Origin: Culex pipiens pallens
Lineage: Eukaryota; Arthropoda; Insecta; Diptera; Culicidae
Reading direction: 5' to 3'
Length of the DNA: 64,000 nt
Assembly (NCBI RefSeq): GCF_016801865.2
Contig: NC_068937.1
Location: 126,193,429-126,257,428, forward strand
The notes under the pieces are model-generated. The model saw nothing but the letters and a program-made list of their open reading frames with translations, was not told where the DNA came from and made no database searches. The first letter of the stretch is position 1, and each line of letters starts with the position of its first letter. Both the position numbers and the translations under genes were made by a program. Positions 1-12,250 of the stretch are shown one piece after another.

Positions 1-555
1 AATTTTGTCAATTTTGTCAATTTTGTCAATTTTGTCAATTTTGTCAATTTTGTCAATTTTGTCAATTTTGTCAATTTTGTCAATTTTGTCAATTTTGTCA
101 ATTTTGTCAATTTTGTCAATTTTGTCAATTTTGTCAATTTTGTCAATTTTGTCAATTTTGTCAATTTTGTCAATTTTGTCAATTTTGTCAATTTTGTCAA
201 TTTTGTCAATTTTGTCAATTTTGTCAATTTTGTCAATTTTGTCAATTTTGTCAATTTTGTCAATTTTGTCAATTTTGTCAATTTTGTCAATGTTGTCAAT
301 GTTGTCAATGTTGTCAATTTTGTCAATTTTGTCAATTTTGTCAATTTTGTCAATTTTGTCAATTTTGTCAATGTTGTCAATGTTGTCAATTTTGTCAATT
401 TTGTCAATTTTGTCAATTTTGTCAATTTTGTCAATTTTGTGAATTTTGTCAATTTTGTCAATTTTGTGAATTTTGTCAATTTTGTCAATTTTGTCAATTT
501 TGTCAATTTTGTCAATTTTGTCAATTTTGTCAATTTTGTCAATTTTGTCAATTTT
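1..555 (+). repeat. 9-bp satellite array (AATTTTGTC)n, array 1
   Basis: Tandem 9-mer AATTTTGTC running in from the left window edge, about 60 units. Variants TGTTGTCAA (around 290-305 and 370-388) and TTTTGTGAA (around 440 and 468) occur; most units are identical. The 9-bp period leaves several frames free of stops (SIL, QFC and VNF repeats), so the open frame here is not evidence of a protein. The array is in the opposite orientation to array 2, with a unique block between them. Confidence 0.98.
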
Positions 556-600
556 ATTAATTCATGATTCATGATTCATGATGCATAATTCATGATTCAT
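556..600. repeat. Short ATTCATG-type tandem repeat at array edge
   Basis: Five or six imperfect copies of ATTCATG lie between the end of the 9-mer array and unique DNA. The second copy of this locus (near 61,105) has only one ATTCATGATT motif here and no 9-mer array, so both arrays appear to have grown in copy 1 only. Confidence 0.7.
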
Positions 601-1425
601 TACTTTATGGTCACACTATTTTCATTTTCCTATGAGATGATTCCAGCAGCTCCAGCTATGAAAACCTCCCTGCAACCTAAGCCTCCAGAGTTGGTGGCTG
701 TTCTCATATTCTCGAAATGCCTTAGCAAAACCCTTGAGGAGGATTGCGCCTGGATTTTCTCCACTTTCCAGTTGAACAAGAGTAGCAAAAGTGCAAATAC
801 GGAACGCCATGGAATATTTTACACAAAGTAAACACTTATAGAAGTTGCAGTCTCATCCTTTCCAAAAGGAGGCAGACCTTTCTTGTTCCGAGAGTTTGTA
901 ACGTACCTCAGCAAAATTGCCGTACTAGGTTCGTTACAATGAAAGCATTAATTCTACAGCTCATTTAAGAGCATAGTTTCTGCAGAGAAAGTTTTTCTCC
1001 TTAAATGTAGGTCAGTCTAAACTTCGCAAAAGCAGCTACTTTGAAGCTTTAAAAATAGCACACAAAGTGGCACTCAGTAAATAAAGCTTGACTTTTGTTT
1101 TACTTGCTCTCCATTTATCATTTCTCTGGTAAAAACCATGGAGCAAAAAGACCCTCCGAAAGGAAAAGAAAAACGTCAAAAGGAGTTTTCAGGAAGCTCT
1201 TCACAAATAATAATAACAAAAAAGTTTTTCTCCTCACAAAAGTCGTCTACGTTGTCTGCCATGAACCGTGCCCTCGACCACATTCCGCGTGTTTGGCCTT
1301 GAATGGCAACTTGCCACGAGCTGGCCCCTCAAAGAGCCTCCACCGGAATGAAGAGATTAAAAGTGTTTTGCAGCCTCTCGCGGGCTGCTCGCGGAAAGTT
1401 GTGTGAATGGTAGGAAAATTGACAA
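588..1425. repeat. Segmental duplication, copy 1, left half (unique block)
   Basis: This block matches 61,105-61,935 in the same orientation along its whole length, with roughly one difference per ten bases by eye. Translations of both copies in the best frame share a PKPPELVA stretch and an EEDCAWIF stretch, but small insertions and deletions break every candidate frame differently in the two copies. That argues against a conserved protein. No splice-bounded exon, tRNA or transposon terminus was recognised. It ends in AT-rich DNA leading into array 2. Confidence 0.85.
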
Positions 1426-1503
1426 CCTTGAAAATTTTATCTAAATATTAAATTTTTAAGTAACAAATAAACAAATTAACAAAAAATTTATAAATAAAAA
1501 TAA
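1426..1503. repeat. AT-rich spacer with a remnant of the 8-bp unit
   Basis: Low-complexity AT DNA including a few degenerate AACAAATT/AACAAATA units (about 1,461-1,483) just before the 9-mer array. At the duplicated locus the same position holds about 78 units of this 8-mer, so this looks like an unexpanded or contracted counterpart. Confidence 0.7.
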
Positions 1504-4355
1504 TTGACAAAATTGACAAAATTGACAAAATTGACAAAATTGACAAAATTGACAAAATTGACAAAATTGACAAAATTGACAAAATTGACAAAATTGACAA
1601 AATTGACAAAATTGACAAAATTGACAAAATTGACAAAATTGACAAAATTGACAAAATTGACAAAATTGACAAAATTGACAAAATTGACAAAATTGACAAA
1701 ATTGACAAAATTGACAAAATTGACAAAATTGACAAATTGACAAAATTGACAAAATTGACAAAATTGACAAAATTGACAAAATTGACAAAATTGACAAAAT
1801 TGACAAAATTGACAAAATTGACAAAATTGACAAAATTGACAAAATTGACAAAATTGACAAAATTGACAAAATTGACAAAATTGACAAAATTGACAAAATT
1901 GACAAAATTGACAAAATTGACAAAATTGACAAAATTGACAAAATTGACAAAATTGACAAAATTGACAAAATTGACAAAATTGACAAAATTGACAAAATTG
2001 ACAAAATTGACAAAATTGACAAAATTGACAAAATTGACAAAATTGACAAAATTGACAAAATTGACAAAATTGACAAAATTGACAAAATTGACAAAATTGA
2101 CAAAATTGACAAAATTGACAAAATTGACAAAATTGACAAAATTGACAAAATTGACAAAATTGACAAAATTGACAAAATTGACAAAATTGACAAAATTGAC
2201 AAAATTGACAAAATTGACAAAATTGACAAAATTGACAAAATTGACAAAATTGACAAAATTGACAAAATTGACAAAATTGACAAAATTGACAAAATTGACA
2301 AAATTGACAAAATTGACAAAATTGACAAAATTGACAAAATTGACAAAATTGACAAAATTGACAAAATTGACAAAATTGACAAAATTGACAAAATTGACAA
2401 AATTGACAAAATTGACAAAATTGACAAAATTGACAAAATTGACAAAATTGACAAAATTGACAAAATTGACAAAATTGACAAAATTGACAAAATTGACAAA
2501 ATTGACAAAATTGACAAAATTGACAAAATTGACAAAATTGACAAAATTGACAAAATTGACAAAATTGACAAAATTGACAAAATTGACAAAATTGACAAAA
2601 TTGACAAAATTGACAAAATTGACAAAATTGACAAAATTGACAAAATTGACAAAATTGACAAAATTGACAAAATTGACAAAATTGACAAAATTGACAAAAT
2701 TGACAAAATTGACAAAATTGACAAAATTGACAAAATTGACAAAATTGACAAAATTGACAAAATTGACAAAATTGACAAAATTGACAAAATTGACAAAATT
2801 GACAAAATTGACAAAATTGACAAAATTGACAAAATTGACAAAATTGACAAAATTGACAAAATTGACAAAATTGACAAAATTGACAAAATTGACAAAATTG
2901 ACAAAATTGACAAAATTGACAAAATTGACAAAATTGACAAAATTGACAAAATTGACAAAATTGACAAAATTGACAAAATTGACAAAATTGACAAAATTGA
3001 CAAAATTGACAAAATTGACAAAATTGACAAAATTGACAAAATTGACAAAATTGACAAAATTGACAAAATTGACAAAATTGACAAAATTGACAAAATTGAC
3101 AAAATTGACAAAATTGACAAAATTGACAAAATTGACAAAATTGACAAAATTGACAAAATTGACAAAATTGACAAAATTGACAAAATTGACAAAATTGACA
3201 AAATTGACAAAATTGACAAAATTGACAAAATTGACCAAATTGACAAAATTGACAAAATTGACAAAATTGACAAAATTGACAAAATTGACAAAATTGACAA
3301 AATTGACAAAATTGACAAAATTGACAAAATTGACAAAATTGACAAAATTGACAAATTGACAAAATTGACAAAATTGACAAAATTGACAAAATTGACAAAA
3401 TTGACAAAATTGACAAAATTGACAAAATTGACAAAATTGACAAAATTGACAAAATTGACAAAATTGACAAAATTGACAAAATTGACAAAATTGACAAAAT
3501 TGACAAAATTGACAAAATTGACAAAATTGACAAAATTGACAAAATTGACAAAATTGACAAAATTGACAAAATTGACAAAATTGACAAAATTGACAAAATT
3601 GACAAATTGACAAAATTGACAAAATTGACAAAATTGACAAAATTGACAAAATTGACAAAATTGACAAAATTGACAAAATTGACAAAATTGACAAAATTGA
3701 CAAAATTGACAAAATTGACAAAATTGACAAAATTGACAAAATTGACAAAATTGACAAAATTGACAAAATTGACAAAATTGACAAAATTGACAAAATTGAC
3801 AAAATTGACAAAATTGACAAAATTGACAAAATTGACAAAATTGACAAAATTGACAAAATTGACAAAATTGACAAAATTGACAAAATTGACAAAATTGACA
3901 AAATTGACAAAATTGACAAAATTGACAAAATTGACAAAATTGACAAAATTGACAAAATTGACAAAATTGACAAAATTGACAAAATTGACAAAATTGACAA
4001 AATTGACAAAATTGACAAAATTGACAAAATTGACAAAATTGACAAAATTGACAAAATTGACAAAATTGACAAAATTGACAAAATTGACAAAATTGACAAA
4101 ATTGACAAAATTGACAAAATTGACAAAATTGACAAAATTGACAAAATTGACAAAATTGACAAAATTGACAAAATTGACAAAATTGACAAAATTGACAAAA
4201 TTGACAAAATTGACAAAATTGACAAAATTGACAAAATTGACAAAATTGACAAAATTGACAAAATTGACAAAATTGACAAAATTGACAAAATTGACAAAAT
4301 TGACAAAATTGACAAAATTGACAAAATTGACAAAAATGACAAAATTGACAAAAAT
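1504..4355 (-). repeat. 9-bp satellite array (GACAAAATT)n, array 2
   Basis: About 316 tandem copies of GACAAAATT (reverse complement of array 1). It is almost perfectly homogeneous: I see no variant between about 1,745 and 3,230. Exceptions are single-A deletions giving 8-bp units near 1,735, 3,354 and 3,604, one GACCAAATT near 3,234, and an AAAAATGAC variant near 4,334. The long open frames on both strands (repeating TKL, VNF, SIL, QFC) arise because the unit is 9 bp and lacks stops in those frames; they are not genes. Confidence 0.98.
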
Positions 4356-4804
4356 ATAAATTTCAGGCCCACCGTTCACCGTCAAATCTGTCACATTGTT
4401 GAAGGGAGTCTGCTGTGTTGTTTTGAAGAGTTTGTTACAGCGCGTGGCGACGCTGAAAAGGTTTGCCATTTTTTGTCACTCCCTCGCTCTCGTGGGACAA
4501 GCGAAGCTTATGAATTGTGGCAGCTTTCAATAAGGGATTCTTCAAGCAGGTTAGCGAACAAAAAGGTTACTTTTTGTGTTGAGTTTTCCTTTTCTGTTTT
4601 TTTTTTTTCTTGAGGCGTAATTTATGGTTTGGTGGAACTTTGCGTTATTGAGTGGGTTTTTTTTGTGCTGTAATTTAGAGCTGTGATAAGGTTACGGTTG
4701 TGATGTTTTGAGTGGCACTTTAGGAGGAAAAACTTAGGAAAGTAGGGTTTTTGCTGGATTGTTTTGTTAAGGTTTATTAATTAGTCTGGACTTTATTTTT
4801 TTAT
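4356..4804. repeat. Segmental duplication, copy 1, right half
   Basis: This block matches 63,536-64,000 in direct orientation, including the CAAATCTGTCACATTGTTGA stretch and the following 400 bp. The true right end of the duplication is unknown because the second copy runs into the window edge. No coding frame is conserved: the open frame over this stretch in copy 2 is broken in copy 1. Confidence 0.85.
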
Positions 4805-7006
4805 GAATAGAATGTTGAACAGAGCTATTCAGGTGATGTTAATGAAATGTTGGCTTAGAATATTTGTTTATATATATTTTCAACTGTTAAGGCTTTAAAA
4901 ATTAGACAGTATAGTTGGCAAGCATTCAAATATTCCATCAAAATCCAGCCTCGCATATTTTCTCAACTTGCTTACCCATTCAAATGAGATGAAATTAGCA
5001 GCCAGAAGATTTTCAATGCTGCCAATGGATTTTCCAACTTGTTTTATCTCTAAAAAAAAGTAGAAAAAAGTAATTTAATTGTTCATTTACGCGCCCCCTG
5101 GCCGACTGGGAATCAACAGGCTGCCCCTTGCAGTGTAGATAAAACGATAAAAAATTAGAGAAATTTCGCTGAAAAAGAAGCTTTCACAACACCGATCCTA
5201 AGAGAGACCCGAAAAAAGTGAATTAAACAGTTTGGCGCGAAATGCAGCGAGGTTTTTTTTATGGTGGATCGTTAGTTTTTATGGCTGAAATCATTTTGAG
5301 CAAAGTTTTTTTTTTCCTTTGCTTTTCGATCGACCGACCCCGAGGAGGGTCTTGTTTTGACTTTCTGATCCTTTTGATGATAGCTGTTTTTGCTGCTTTT
5401 TCTTGATTTGTCTTAACTTTTCTTGAGTTAAAGCGATCTATTTTCTTTTCTAAATCTGCACTTTGCTTATTGGCAAGTAAATATCACTTTTCAGCTATCT
5501 TAATTTATTAAAATATTATGCAGTCATGAATTTTATAACGTTTATAAACAGTGTGACTCTGAAAAGCTGCGGTATAATATTTGAAATTTATGTAAAAAAC
5601 ACTGAACGTTCCATCTGAATTCTATCATCATTTACCACTTTTTTCAGCACGTTTTGGTTGATCAAAACCTTGAATGAAAAACTATGCCCTAAAGACATGG
5701 TAAATGCACCGGCATTTCGGTAAAATTTTCATCTTCATTTTGTTGCATTCTAGGGTAAGCTTTGGTGTTTTGTACCAGAAAAGTCAAAAGATCAGCTTTA
5801 CGAAAATTAGAAATGTAAAAAAGTTAAGACACACAAAAAAAATTTGTTTTACAAAATAATATAATAATGAGAACTATTACCTATTATTTTTTAAAAATAA
5901 AAAAAATATTTAAATCAAAATTTCAAACTAATTATTCAAGATAAAAAATCTGAGTGAGTTTAAAAAAAAAAAAATTTATATTTCAAAAACAGGTCAAAAT
6001 TATCAGCAACTTCTGTTCACACCATATCCACTGCTTTTACCTCCCCCAAAATGGTATGATTTATTAGGTCGAGCCTTCCTCACCTGGGTTGGTGAGAAGG
6101 CATACATCTGGCCCAGTTTGTAAGTTCATTTTGCGCTGCATCACAAGTTTTTCCAACCTCTACTGATTTATGGTTATTAAATTTTACACCTGAACTGTTG
6201 GGTAATCTTGTTTTTAATTTGGGATTTGATTTTCCTGGATTCAATTTTTTTTAAGTTTATCGCTTGTTTTCTTTGATAAAAATTTTCTCAAATATAATAT
6301 GAAATTCTCACCTTATCTTAGTTGATTTTTAATCAACCACAAATTCAGGAAAAGTTACCAATTCCCACCGAGAATAATCAATTAAGTTAACCTCTTCCCC
6401 TTGGAAGCTCAAACGTCATAGTTTTGAAGAATCGACCTGCTTCGAGCAGTTTGACCTGCTTCCGGGGAACGAAACTTGCAACTTGGCTAATTCGGGTTTG
6501 CATAATTAATTGAACGTGAAACAGCCGAAACGAACTCCGGCTGCTGGCGCCGTCAAAGTTTATTTAGTTTACCTAACTTTGCAGAAATAATAAACGTTCT
6601 CAAAGGACAAGTCGGAACTTCGGAGGGGATGGTTATAAGAAAAACACATTTGAGAGGCCAGCTTTTGTGCGATTTTCTTGGTATGGTTGGAAACCCAACT
6701 CAAAATCTCGTAATTAGAGCCTGGGAGAAAATTTGTTAAAACGAGATTTTCCAACCTTTCAACTCAAAGATCAACAGCCTAATCCCTCGAGGGTCTTGAA
6801 GTGGCAGAGAAAGGTCAGAGGGTTTTTCCTGTAATCTGTCGGTTAATTTGATGGTCAGCAGTGGTCAACGGTAGATGAAGGGTTGGATGGTGAAGCTGTT
6901 TTGTGTAAAATTTAATTAGCTAATCTAAATGAGAGTTTGGTTAGTTTCTCATAATTTCACTGCCGGCCATTCACTGCGATATTGTATTGAAAACAGCCTT
7001 GACAAA
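4805..7006. other. Unique to AT-rich intergenic or intronic DNA
   Basis: No gene recognised. Open frames are short (under about 65 codons) and unsupported. 5,820-6,000 is very AT-rich low-complexity DNA. A 29-nt hairpin with GCCTTCCTCACC / GGTGAGAAGGC arms sits at 6,073-6,101 and is annotated separately. The stretch around 6,360-6,900 is more balanced in composition but carries no recognisable domain. Confidence 0.6.
6073..6101. repeat. Hairpin resembling the terminal hairpin of the GCCTTCCTCAC repeat family
   Basis: GCCTTCCTCACC, a 5-nt loop, then GGTGAGAAGGC. The same kind of imperfect palindrome forms the left end of the 1 kb elements at 9,988 and 29,854. It could be a solo end or a deletion derivative of that family. 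Confidence 0.5.
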
Positions 7007-7133
7007 CACAGCAAAAAAATGTGTAAATTTGGAAGGTGTAATTTTATAAAGTGAAATATTAACTCTTTTTTGATGTAGTTTTACCTCAATTTAGACTGAA
7101 AACCCGATTTAATCCCACCTGGGGTGAGATAGA

Positions 7134-8601
7134 GCCTTTCTTACTAAAGAATATAACAATAGTAGAACTTCTTCTTTAAATTCATAACAACGACTTTGTT
7201 TATTTATAACGTCAGTACAAAAGAAAGTCTAATGATGAAAGCAAAGTATTATAAATGATATGCTTTCGAAAAGAAATAAAAAACGCAAATTTTCACCAAA
7301 AAATATTTGTAATCGTGCATATTCTTAATCAAACAAGAGTTTATGACAAACGCGAGCATAGCAAGCTTCCCATGCGTCAGTGACAACGCACGCCGCGGTT
7401 TTGGTTTTCTAGCTTCGGTCGAGCCCTTTTGTGTGTTGGTATTTTGGTTCATCGTACCATCATACCGAACAAAGCAGGCGTAAAGAAAAACCGAGGTAGG
7501 GGAACTATACCCTTTTTCAGCCTATTTCTATTATCGGCCTATCAGCACTTTGCTCATGAATTAGAGCTTTCATTAAGTGTTTTTGACTGGTCCAAAGTAA
7601 TAAATAGCTCAAATAAAAGTGAGCAAACAACTCTCCATTGTTGATACACTTGAAAAAGTTGATTTAATAGCGGAAATCGGCAAAAGTGATGAGAATTGGT
7701 CGAACGGCTTAGACTGATTAAAATGGGTATATTTCCCCTACAAGTGAACCGCTCACCATTCAGCTTCTACATGAGTGAGAGTGTCAGAATTAGCTATTTT
7801 TAAAACCGCACCACTACACACTCAATCGCGACTACCTTAAGTAGAAAGCCATTGGCGTCGCCAGCATTGAAAACTTTGAAAACGATATAAACGATGAAAA
7901 GCTTAGAACCCAAGTAACATTTTTTTCCAGGAGCTCTACAAGAACTCTTCAAGATAGCTACAGCATAGCAGTTTGGACCGCGGTAGGATAAAATTCTCTT
8001 CAAAACTTCTTCAGGAGTTTGGAAGAGTACTTAAAGAGAGTTTTATCCTACCGCGGTCCAAACTGCTATGCTGTAGCTATCTTGAAGAGCTCTTGTAGAA
8101 CTCCTGGAAAAAAATGTTACTTGGGAAAGCTCCTATTGGAATCCAATGAACCCTGTTAAATAAACTTACAAAATCACGAAAAATGACGTCTACCTTTAGG
8201 CGATTTTAGGAGCACACGGGAAACAAATTGATTGTAGCCGGATGAATGTACTATGTCACAAAAGTTTTTGCATAAACATTGGACAGTTATGCAAAAACGC
8301 ATAGGGCAAAAGAAAACGAAAAGCTACGATATCTTACACGTTGTAGGAAACATCAGTAGACAAGCTACTACAAAACGAGTATAAGTCGAGCCACAAAATA
8401 TATGCGCCAGCATTCTCGCGCCAGTATTCGAGGCTCAACTTGACAACTTGTCGACTCGGCGACGAAGCGTCGAAAATCGATGCAGTGTGATTTTTTGACG
8501 ATTTTTCCGATTAAAATTCATGCTGAATCGACATATTTACGAAGATGAAAATGACGTCCAGTCTTAAAGTAAAACCTATACCTTTCTTTAGTAAGAAAGG
8601 C
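7134..8601. mobile_element. Nested element with 18-bp terminal inverted repeats (GCCTTTCTTACTAAAGAA)
   Basis: The 18-bp left terminus at 7,134-7,151 is matched perfectly in inverse orientation at 8,584-8,601. Each end is itself close to a palindrome (GCCTTTCTT...AAGAAAGGC), a feature shared with the GCCTTCCTCAC family. Internal frames are short, with no transposase motif. It lies wholly inside the CACAG element and contains the hairpin element at 7,909-8,125. Confidence 0.7.
7909..8125. mobile_element. 217-bp foldback MITE forming a ~93-bp hairpin
   Basis: The ends are CCCAAGTAACATTTTTTTCC and its inverse. The two arms (about 7,909-8,001 and 8,032-8,125) are nearly perfect inverse copies around a ~30-nt loop. 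This is the innermost layer of the nest. If transcribed it would give a long stable hairpin. There is no coding capacity. Confidence 0.8.
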
Positions 8602-8727
8602 AAAAGCGACATTACACCAGAATAGTGATAAAATTACACATTTTTAGAGGTAAAATTACACATTTTTTCTGACATAAAAGATGTACTCCTTTTTAGATGA
8701 CATTTTACCACGATTTTTTATACTGTG

Positions 8728-9987
8728 TAAGCTCTGTTTTTTGTTGTTCAGTTATAAGGGTGATTCAAGGTGAAGGAAAAGCTCGATTTTTTTATTAATA
8801 CATCGAAATTTAGCATAAATTCTTTGAGTTTTGTGAATGTATTTCCCAGTTTTATTCAAATTAAAAACAAACTCATTGAAATAATCACTCCACTACAACT
8901 TAATGTTTAAATAAAAAGATAGCAAAGTCATGGCATTGAAGGATCAATAACCTTTCATCTAAAACGTTATCTTGAAACGTGCCCCAATCACCCGGAAAAT
9001 CGAACCTCTAACCTAACTGCACTTTCTACTGCAACCAACTTTCTTCGAATTTCAGGCAAAATTTCCTATCAATAGCCGAGACAAAGTTTGAGGTTGGCAG
9101 TTCATTTGCTCCACACCCCAGAATCAACCAGGTTCACCCACCTGGAAAACTTCCTTCCCAGTTTACGCAAGGTAAATTTAATTTAATTAGCTCTCAGCTC
9201 GTTTCCCCAACCAGAGTGACTAAACTCTGCAGATTTCGCATTATGCATGCAACAGTGCACGCTGCGCAACTGACTACAAAGTGAAACCAAAACAGCAAAA
9301 TGCAAATGACAATTTGCACTTCCAGGCAAAGCCACGTGACCACCGGAAAATGAGATGTGTACAATTTGAATGGAAATTGGCTTTTCCCCTGGCCCTCTAG
9401 CCCCAGCTTTTCCCGGAAAAAAGTGATTCAACTCGACGAAACAATGGTCCCGGCCCCGGAGACGACAAAGTTTTCCGAAGCAGCTCACCGAACGGAAAGA
9501 TGAGCCAACATGGGGGAGCCAAAGTTTTCCCGACCACCAAAGGAAAATGATTGCATATTAGACGGTTTTCCTATTAAAGTTTTCCGGCAAGCGTCTTGCT
9601 CGAGCGGATGAAGTTTGACACGTTTGTAATTGGCTGGAAAAGTGATCGCAGTGCTTTGTAACAATATCCTGATTTTGGGGTTTTTCAGCAACCTCCCTCC
9701 CCCTCCCCCAGAACAAGTTCAAAGTTCAAGAAGGCTTCAACGAGCTGGAATAAATCAGCTTTGGTGACAACAATTTTAGGAAAAAGGGGGCACTTCATCG
9801 CCGCCAATCGATAAGAGAGAGCACTTGAATGGTTAAGACAGTTACTGTCTGCGATTTCTGCGGCCGATGAAAGGTTGGCTTCTTGTTAGTTCTTTTTTCT
9901 GATTTCCGCTGGATGTGCTAACAAACTTCCGATTAGTGTTTTCGCTTGGGGATTCAAAAATTCAGTTAAAGGTTGAATACCATTTTT
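8728..9987. other. Unique DNA, no gene recognised
   Basis: Mostly single-copy looking sequence. From about 9,000 it is less AT-rich. Two adjacent minus-strand open frames (101 and 68 codons, about 9,183-9,691) carry no recognisable domain, and the composition gives no strong coding signal. Best treated as intergenic or intronic. Confidence 0.55.
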
Positions 9988-10999
9988 GCCTTCCTTACCT
10001 TACTGAGGAAAGACTATAAAATCACTCGAAAAATGAAATTCTTAATTTAACCTACTAGACCCACCTTCACGTATACATATCGACTCAGAATCAAATTCTG
10101 AACAAATGTCTGTGTGTGTGGTGGGATGTTGATCAAAAAAATTGCACTGGGTTATCTCGGCACTGGCTCAACCGATTTTGTCTGTTTTGGTCTCATTCGA
10201 TCCGTCTTGGGGTCCCATAAGTTGCTATTGAAAATTATAAAGTTTAGTTAAGTACTTCAAAAGTTATGCTAAAAAAACGATTTTAACAAAAGTCCGGAAG
10301 ATTTATTTTTATTTTTTTTACATTTTTAGAAAGCTATTTAAAAGACCTTTCTAACGTGTCCAAAACATTGAAGATCTGACGACCATATCAAAAGTTATAA
10401 GCACTTAAGTGTTATTTAATCACTTTTTTGAGGCCGGATCTCAGATATTTTGGTGAAAACGTTGTCCGGATCTATCATACAGCCTGATGTTAGATAAGTA
10501 ATCAAAATACCTTTCCAACGCGCCTAAAAGATTGAAGATCTGACAACCCTATCAAAAGTTATGAGCACTTCAGTATTCATTATAAACTTTTTTGAAGTTG
10601 GATCTCAGATATTTTGAAGAAAATTATGTTTTGATCAATCATGCAACCCATCGTAAGATTCATAATCAAAAGACCTTTCCAATGAGTACAATAGGTTGAA
10701 AATCTGACAACCCTCAAAAAATCAAACCATCCACATTAACAACCCCCGGGTCTTTTGTGGTCTCTATTGCAAGTTTCTGCTCGAACCTAGGAGTCCGAAG
10801 GCTTGAATGGGGAGAGCACCCAAACCTCTTTTTACTCCAAGGAACCTTCCACCCCAGTGTTTGGACTGACGACCTTTGGATTGCGAGTCCAACCGCCGCC
10901 AGCGATTCCACCGGAGTAGGCTTATCTGACAACCCTATCAAAAGTATATTAATGTGAGGAAGGCATAAACCACCTTAAGGTGGATTAAGTAATGGTTTT
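9988..10999. mobile_element. ~1 kb GCCTTCCTCAC-family repeat, copy J1, with SINE insertion
   Basis: The left end is the hairpin GCCTTCCTTACCTTACTGAG. The right end has GTGAGGAAGGC followed by the palindrome CCACCTTAAGGTGG and GGATTAAGTAAT. It contains the conserved CACGTATACATATCGACTCA stretch and two to three diverged ~160-bp units with CTGACAACCCTATCAAAAG. A second copy lies at 29,854-30,865. No protein is encoded. The family is common in culicine genomes (recalled, not searched). Confidence 0.8.
10715..10923 (-). mobile_element. tRNA-derived SINE, monomeric, inserted in J1
   Basis: A 209-bp insertion flanked by a perfect 13-bp target-site duplication, ATCTGACAACCCT, at 10,702-10,714 and 10,924-10,936. 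On the minus strand it starts with a tRNA-like head containing an A-box-like TGGAATCGCTGG and a degenerate B box. It ends in an A/T-rich tail. The body is shared with the SINE at 20,607-21,020. Confidence 0.85.
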
Positions 11000-12250
11000 T
11001 TTTTATTTCCGTTTTATTTGTATATTTTTTTTGAATTTAGGATGGTGCAAAATCTGGTACTAAAATGATGATTTTTGAAAAAAAGTTTTTTAAGGAAATG
11101 TAGGTTTAATATTGTCAAACAAAACATAATCCTCATTTACCAAAATTTGTAATCGATTATTATTTAACATTTTTTTTTTTTGATAAAGAATATCATTTTC
11201 GTTTTAATTAGAGTAACATTGATTGCTTAGGAAAAGTACCCATTGACAAAAAAAAATAAAGCTTTATTTTTTTTATTTTTGAATTTGTTGATTACACACA
11301 CTCCTAAAGCCTAAAATTTTGTAAAAAAATAGTTTTCAAGGCAAACGTGTATGTGGCCACCCCAGCAAAATTCGAAAGTTGTACAACTATGTGTTTTTCA
11401 ATGTAATTTTGTCCGCTGAATCTGAATCTGCACTCAGAATTGAGCCAAATTACCAAAATATCGATTTTTGGTCCTATTTTGGATCTCAACTAATTCAACA
11501 AATTTTCAACCACCCCAAAAGTTGTCCCTTTCCTTTTGCAACAACTCTTCTGAAGACAAATAAGCTTCAAAACTTCACAATTTTTCGTAAAATCAATTTT
11601 GCACTGAATTTTGCAATCTGGACCACTGTGCAGTCTCATTTAGTTTGCCCTCATTTTTCAACTCCAATATCTTGGAAACTATTCGTTCGATACTCCATGC
11701 TTAAAATTAAACATTTCATTCAACGCAAATCAAGCCCAACATTCCGAAAATCTCAAAAATAAGTGAATGCAGCCAATTTAAAATATTTATCCAGATTCTG
11801 ACAGTTTAAAATTATTTTATAAAAAGAGCCGGAAATTTTTAAAAAGTTTCATTTTTTTAATTATTTATGTTGAAAAATTGAGAAGACACTGAGAAAAACC
11901 ATTTGTTCACAAAATTTAAGTTTTCAAATGCTGTGTTTCAGGAACCAGCAGTCCTGGTGGTCCGATCAACAATGTAAAAAAAGAAAATTGGAAGAACATT
12001 AGTCAGCATTTCACAATAATATTTTTTGCAGGGGTACTTTTCCTTCATACAGAACTTATAAATTGTTAATAACTGAACATAATTTCAAAAATTAAACCAA
12101 CTATAACTTGCAAATGGTGCTAAATGTTTAAAATAATTCTTAACTACAAATTTGATAATTAATCATGTTTTGTTCGACAATATTTTAGATTTGTTCCAAA
12201 AATCATCTTAAAAAAAACATTCAGATATTTTACCAATCTAAACTATAGCG
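11000..12250. repeat. AT-rich region with a degenerate inverted repeat
   Basis: Arms at about 11,050-11,260 and 12,025-12,220 are diverged inverse copies (for example ATTGTCAAACAAAACAT against ATGTTTTGTTCGACAAT, and AAAAGTACCC against GGGTACTTTT). This is probably an old foldback or DNA-transposon derivative. The 127-codon plus-strand open frame at 11,379-11,762 lies in its loop and has no recognisable domain. Confidence 0.5.

Larger units (their letters stand above)
7007..8727. mobile_element. MITE-like element with CACAG termini (outer level of a three-level nest)
   Basis: The left end reads CACAGCAAAAAAATGTGTAA and the right end is its approximate reverse complement (TTACCACGATTTTTTATACTGTG at 8,705-8,727). 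Subterminal GTAAAATTACACA motifs are shared with the copy at 35,632-38,125. The interior has been opened by the element at 7,134-8,601. No transposase frame is visible, so it is a non-autonomous element. No clear target-site duplication was found. Confidence 0.65.

Noticed and set aside
588..831. Conserved protein shared with 61,110-61,361
   Set aside because: The two copies are a segmental duplication, and small insertions/deletions shift the frame between them, so similarity reflects DNA duplication rather than coding constraint.
1448..4469. Minus-strand open frames of 632-993 codons across array 2
   Set aside because: They consist of SIL, QFC and VNF triplets dictated by the 9-bp unit, and switch triplet type at each one-base unit deletion; no non-repeat domain is attached.
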